From Ilumatobacteraceae bacterium (GTDB lineage: Bacteria; Actinomycetota; Acidimicrobiia; Acidimicrobiales; Ilumatobacteraceae), in assembly GCA_021298435.1 (NCBI GenBank), contig JAJTFJ010000010.1, positions 33,036 through 97,035 on the forward strand: a DNA stretch of 64,000 nucleotides. Direction: 5' to 3'. The position numbers were made by a program, and so were the translations under genes. Shown here piece after piece: positions 60,976 through 64,000 of this stretch (position 1 is its first letter; every line of letters starts with the position of its first letter). The notes under the pieces were generated by a model. The model had not been told where the DNA came from and searched no databases. It saw only the letters and a program-made list of their open reading frames with translations.

Positions 60976-62565
60976 ATGACATCGCCTGACCTTGAGTGGG
61001 GAAACTTTTCAGCCAAAGGCCCGTGGGTTCTTGATCGGGACACCATTTCATGGGCTCAGATTGCAATCGTCTTGCGTACTGCTGCTCAAAAGGAAGTGCC
61101 GTCACTCATTCGTTCACGTCGCATTCCGCCACTTGGTCGACTCTTCACAGTCGTCGCCCACATGGCATGGGCTCTCCTCCCATGGTTCTACAAAAAGAAG
61201 CGCAACAAGTTCAGCTCTCCCGAAGAGTCGCGCGCATACGTTTCATTACGTCTACGTCATGCCATTGAAAAGCTCGGCGCTACGTACATCAAGTTGGCTC
61301 AAATCATCTCTAGTGGCGAGGGTTTGTTTCCTTCTGAACTTGTTGATGAGTTCAAGCGCTGCCGCGATCAAGTTCCCGCCGAACCATGGGACAGCGTGAA
61401 GACAACAGTGGAGCAAGATCTCGGCGCACGCATTGAAGATGTCTTCGCATCTTTCGACAAAACAGCACTTGCTGCGGCTTCGATTGCGCAAGTGCACCGT
61501 GCAACGTTGCTCACTGGCGAAGACGTGGTTGTCAAAGTACAACGTCCCAATGTTTCCGAGATGGTGAAGAAAGACCTCCAGGTCATGTCGTGGATTGCGC
61601 CGTTCATGATTGGTCGCATCAAAGTTGCAGCACTCGCCAACCCGCCGGCACTCGTTGAACTCTTCGCCGAAACAATTGTGGAAGAACTCGACTTCCGCAT
61701 GGAAGCCTCCAACATGATTGACGTCTCGGTCATGTTGCATGATCTCAATCAAGAGTCGTACCTCGTTCCTCGACCACATCCGTCGCTGGCTACTCGTCGC
61801 ATTCTTGTGATGGAACGCTTACAGGGTTTCAATTTTGATGATGTCGTTGGCATGCACGCGGCCGGCATTGATACCGAGGCCGTAATCAAGACCGGAATGA
61901 TCTCCTTTATGGAAGGCGCTCTCATTCACGGCATTTTCCACGGAGACCTGCATGGCGGAAACCTCTTTGTCTTGGCCGATGGACGCACTGCCCTTCTTGA
62001 CTTTGGCATTGTTGGTCGCCTCAGCAACAAGCGTCGCCTCGCATTCATGCGGTTGATGCTCGGTGCAACAACGAACGACCTCAAGGGTCAAGTTGCTGCA
62101 TTGCGTGACCTTGGTGCCCTCCCCATGGACACAGACATTGACGCTGTCATTCGCGATCTCGGCCTCGACCAGCCCACCATTGACCCCACCTCGCTCAACG
62201 GTGAAGAACTCGTAGCCGAAGTGCAGCGCATTGTGAAGGCTCTCCTTGCCTATGGTGCCAAGTTGCCAAAGGAACTCATGTTGTACGTGAAGAACATGGT
62301 GTTCCTTGACGGCGCCATTGCGCGCCTTGCACCTGATCTCGACATCATTGGTGAGCTCACCAACATCTCGATGACCTTCATGCAACGTCATGGTGCTCGT
62401 CTGTCCCAAGAACTCGGTGTTGACACCAGCACTATTGAAATTGACATGGGCAGTCTCAAGGCCGGCCTAGGCGTGGACGAGAGCACCGAATCAATGACGT
62501 ACCGCCAGCTGCAAGAACGCCGTGAATTGATTCAAAAGCGCATGAAGGACCACATCGTCAACTGA
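60976..62565 (+). CDS. ABC1/AarF/UbiB-family atypical kinase
   Basis: A 529-residue protein. The kinase motifs are KVQRPNV (Ala-rich loop region AAASIAQVHRA), HGDLHGGNLF and LLDFGIVGRL. The family supports quinone synthesis or lipid homeostasis; ATPase activity is typical. One or two hydrophobic helices occur near residues 60-80. ATG 60976 is preceded by GAGGGTG; it diverges from the CoA-transferase. Confidence 0.87.
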   Translation: MTSPDLEWGNFSAKGPWVLDRDTISWAQIAIVLRTAAQKEVPSLIRSRRIPPLGRLFTVVAHMAWALLPWFYKKKRNKFSSPEESRAYVSLRLRHAIEKLGATYIKLAQIISSGEGLFPSELVDEFKRCRDQVPAEPWDSVKTTVEQDLGARIEDVFASFDKTALAAASIAQVHRATLLTGEDVVVKVQRPNVSEMVKKDLQVMSWIAPFMIGRIKVAALANPPALVELFAETIVEELDFRMEASNMIDVSVMLHDLNQESYLVPRPHPSLATRRILVMERLQGFNFDDVVGMHAAGIDTEAVIKTGMISFMEGALIHGIFHGDLHGGNLFVLADGRTALLDFGIVGRLSNKRRLAFMRLMLGATTNDLKGQVAALRDLGALPMDTDIDAVIRDLGLDQPTIDPTSLNGEELVAEVQRIVKALLAYGAKLPKELMLYVKNMVFLDGAIARLAPDLDIIGELTNISMTFMQRHGARLSQELGVDTSTIEIDMGSLKAGLGVDESTESMTYRQLQERRELIQKRMKDHIVN

Positions 62566-62605
62566 CGCTTTCGTTGCCGAGCATCTCATCGGCGAGAATA
62601 GAGAC

Positions 62606-63268
62606 GTGAGACTTCTCGTTGCGCGTTGCACAGTGGAATATGCCGGTCGGTTAGAGACCCGTCTTCCAGAAGCTCTGCGCCTTGTGATGGTGAAGGCCGA
62701 TGGTTGTGTCGCTATCCATTCCGATGGTGGCGCCTACAAACCACTCAACTGGATGAACTCTCCTAACGTGATTGAGGACAACGAGGACCATTGGATTGTG
62801 CGCAACCCCAAGGGTGAAGCAATGACCATTACCTTTCACGAAATCTTTCATGACAGCGCCCATGAACTTGGTGAAGATCCAGGGCTCGAAAAAGATGGTG
62901 TCGAGAAGCAACTACAAGAGTTGCTTGCAGCATCGCCTGAGGTGATGGAACCAGGTCTCATCCTGATTCGCCGTGAGCATTACACCGCATTAGGCCCTGT
63001 GGATCTTCTGTGCAAAGACACCGAAGGCAACACCGTGGTCATTGAAGTGAAACGTCGTGGCGAGATCGACGGAGTGGAACAACTCACGCGGTATCTCGCA
63101 GACCTCGCAAACGATTTGTCTCTCGGCAACTTGCGCGGCATGTTTGTTGCACAAAGCATTAAGCCACAAGCACGCACACTGGCAGAGTCTCGTGGCATTG
63201 TGTGCGTCGAAGTCAATTACGACGATCTTCGTGGCAAGAAGTCCGACGAGTGGACTCTCTTTAGCTAG
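62606..63268 (+). CDS. nucS: Mismatch-specific endonuclease NucS/EndoMS
   Basis: A 220-residue NucS starting MRLLVARCTVEYAGRL. The N-terminal domain binds DNA and the PD-(D/E)xK nuclease site is Asp133 (GPVDLL), Glu147 and Lys149 (VIEVKRRG). The C-terminal tail DEWTLFS resembles a clamp-binding motif, though not a clear match. It replaces MutS/MutL mismatch repair in Actinobacteria. GTG start at 62606. The CTAG at 63265-63268 holds both its stop and that of the convergent photolyase. Confidence 0.94.
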   Translation: MRLLVARCTVEYAGRLETRLPEALRLVMVKADGCVAIHSDGGAYKPLNWMNSPNVIEDNEDHWIVRNPKGEAMTITFHEIFHDSAHELGEDPGLEKDGVEKQLQELLAASPEVMEPGLILIRREHYTALGPVDLLCKDTEGNTVVIEVKRRGEIDGVEQLTRYLADLANDLSLGNLRGMFVAQSIKPQARTLAESRGIVCVEVNYDDLRGKKSDEWTLFS

Positions 63269-64000
63269 AGATTGCCCGAGTGAAGGCGCTTAAGGATTGA
63301 CACTGCAGTGACTTGTAGTTCATCCTTGTCAGCCAGCTGTTGTGCTGCACGTACCTGACGCGCCACTCGTGGGTTCTTCACGAATCGCTCCTGGTGCCGT
63401 AGGAAGAAGTCCCAATACAAAACGGTGAACGGACACGCATCCTCCCCCACCCGCTTCTTGCGGTCGTACGCACAGCCCTTGCAGTGATCGCTCATTCGGT
63501 CGATGTACGCACCACCGCTTGCATACGGCTTTGTGGCCAACATCCCGCCGTCTGCGTATTGAGACATTCCGATGACATTAGGAACCATGACCCATTCCGC
63601 AGCATCAATGAAACTGTTCCACATCCAGTGTGTGAGTTGTTGTGGATTAATGCCGGCGATCAGTGCAAAGTTGCCCAACACCATGAGTCGTTCAATGTGA
63701 TGCGCGTACGAACGCTCTTCCACGCGACCAATGACAGATTTCATACAACTCATCTGTGTTGCATTCGAATCCGTAAACATCGGTGGAATATCCACTTGCG
63801 CATCAAGTGAGTTCATCTCTGCATATTCAGGCATCCAGCGCCAATAGCAATTCCAGATGTATTCGCGCCATCCGATGATCTGTCGAATGAACCCTTCCGC
63901 GCTGTTGATAGGCACAGCCCCGCTGCGATACGCAGCTTCAGCGGCCGCAACGACCTCGCCTGGCAACAACAATCCGTTGTTCAGATACGGAGACAACAAA
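63265..64000 (-). CDS. FeS-type bacterial cryptochrome/(6-4) photolyase (partial, 5' end off window)
   Basis: The C-terminal 245 codons of a PhrB/CryB-type protein (DPRP domain). FAD-domain features are GFIRQIIGWREYIW and WVMVPNVIGMSQYADGGMLATKP. The four FeS cysteines are present: QMSCMK, then CKGCAYD and a Cys after 12 more residues (GEDACPF). These enzymes repair UV (6-4) photoproducts or act as light sensors. The frame runs off the window edge. Confidence 0.9.
   Translation of the reverse strand, partial: LLSPYLNNGLLLPGEVVAAAEAAYRSGAVPINSAEGFIRQIIGWREYIWNCYWRWMPEYAEMNSLDAQVDIPPMFTDSNATQMSCMKSVIGRVEERSYAHHIERLMVLGNFALIAGINPQQLTHWMWNSFIDAAEWVMVPNVIGMSQYADGGMLATKPYASGGAYIDRMSDHCKGCAYDRKKRVGEDACPFTVLYWDFFLRHQERFVKNPRVARQVRAAQQLADKDELQVTAVSILKRLHSGNL

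Overview
The window looks like a stretch of chromosome from an actinobacterium, most likely an aquatic Acidimicrobiia-type organism (class assignment is inference). Supporting markers are NucS/EndoMS mismatch endonuclease, a DUF2469 gene beside yraN, a fused multifunctional 2-oxoglutarate enzyme (Kgd), GTP-dependent PEP carboxykinase, an actinobacterial-type CysQ, many GTG and TTG starts, and a nrdR / LysM gene / lexA / hflX / dapF / miaA / miaB / recA order that matches Mycobacterium tuberculosis. No integrase, transposase, phage gene or CRISPR array was seen. No stretch longer than about 300 bases lacks a gene.

Layout. 1-11.4 kb: a partial nrdR, a LysM division-inhibitor-like gene and divergent lexA, with five LexA boxes between the last two. 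Next come a sulfur/persulfide locus (metallo-beta-lactamase-rhodanese protein, tiny Cys-rich protein, CsoR/CstR-family repressor) and dapC-hflX-dapF-miaA-miaB, recA with its own LexA box, and a DUF983 gene. 11.5-16.4 kb: tRNA-His and tRNA-Lys, a LuxR-type HTH gene behind a 12-C tract, small and secreted orphans, an RNA m5U methyltransferase and rpe. 16.4-31.5 kb: a long minus-strand run for translation, secretion and envelope: yraN, DUF2469, rplS, trmD, rimM, khpA, rpsP, ffh, a lipoprotein, ftsY, smc, mutM, rnc, acpP, plsX, rpmF, yceD, a DivIVA-like coiled-coil gene, coaD and rsmD. 32-39 kb: an SDR, recG, a DhaL/FakA-like gene, rpmB, a cold-shock-like gene and pckG. 39.5-50 kb: membrane and secreted orphans, a phosphatase-deacetylase-CoA-transferase operon, a broken PH-domain gene, a UvrD2-like helicase, a thioesterase, xthA and an NYN-S1 protein with a histone-H1-like tail. 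50-64 kb: kgd, a lipoprotein-like cytochrome c with a PuuD-type heme membrane protein, ettA-cysQ-enoyl-CoA hydratase, a second CoA-transferase, an ABC1/AarF kinase, nucS and a partial FeS-type photolyase.

How the genes connect. DNA repair and SOS response is a recurring theme (lexA, recA, recG, mutM, xthA, UvrD2-like, nucS, photolyase), and LexA boxes are visible at both lexA and recA. The long minus-strand run couples ribosome parts, SRP targeting (ffh/ftsY), lipid synthesis (plsX/acpP) and chromosome organisation (smc), often with 4-8 nt stop/start overlaps that imply translational coupling.

Most distinctive observations: a CstR-like persulfide-sensing locus with a divergent operator and a second near-identical operator upstream of the DUF983 gene; the five-box LexA array; a PH-domain gene with an internal deletion and frameshift; a c-type cytochrome whose lipobox-containing frame has no ordinary start codon; and the NYN-S1-H1-like fusion. 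All functions are read from sequence by eye, with no database search.
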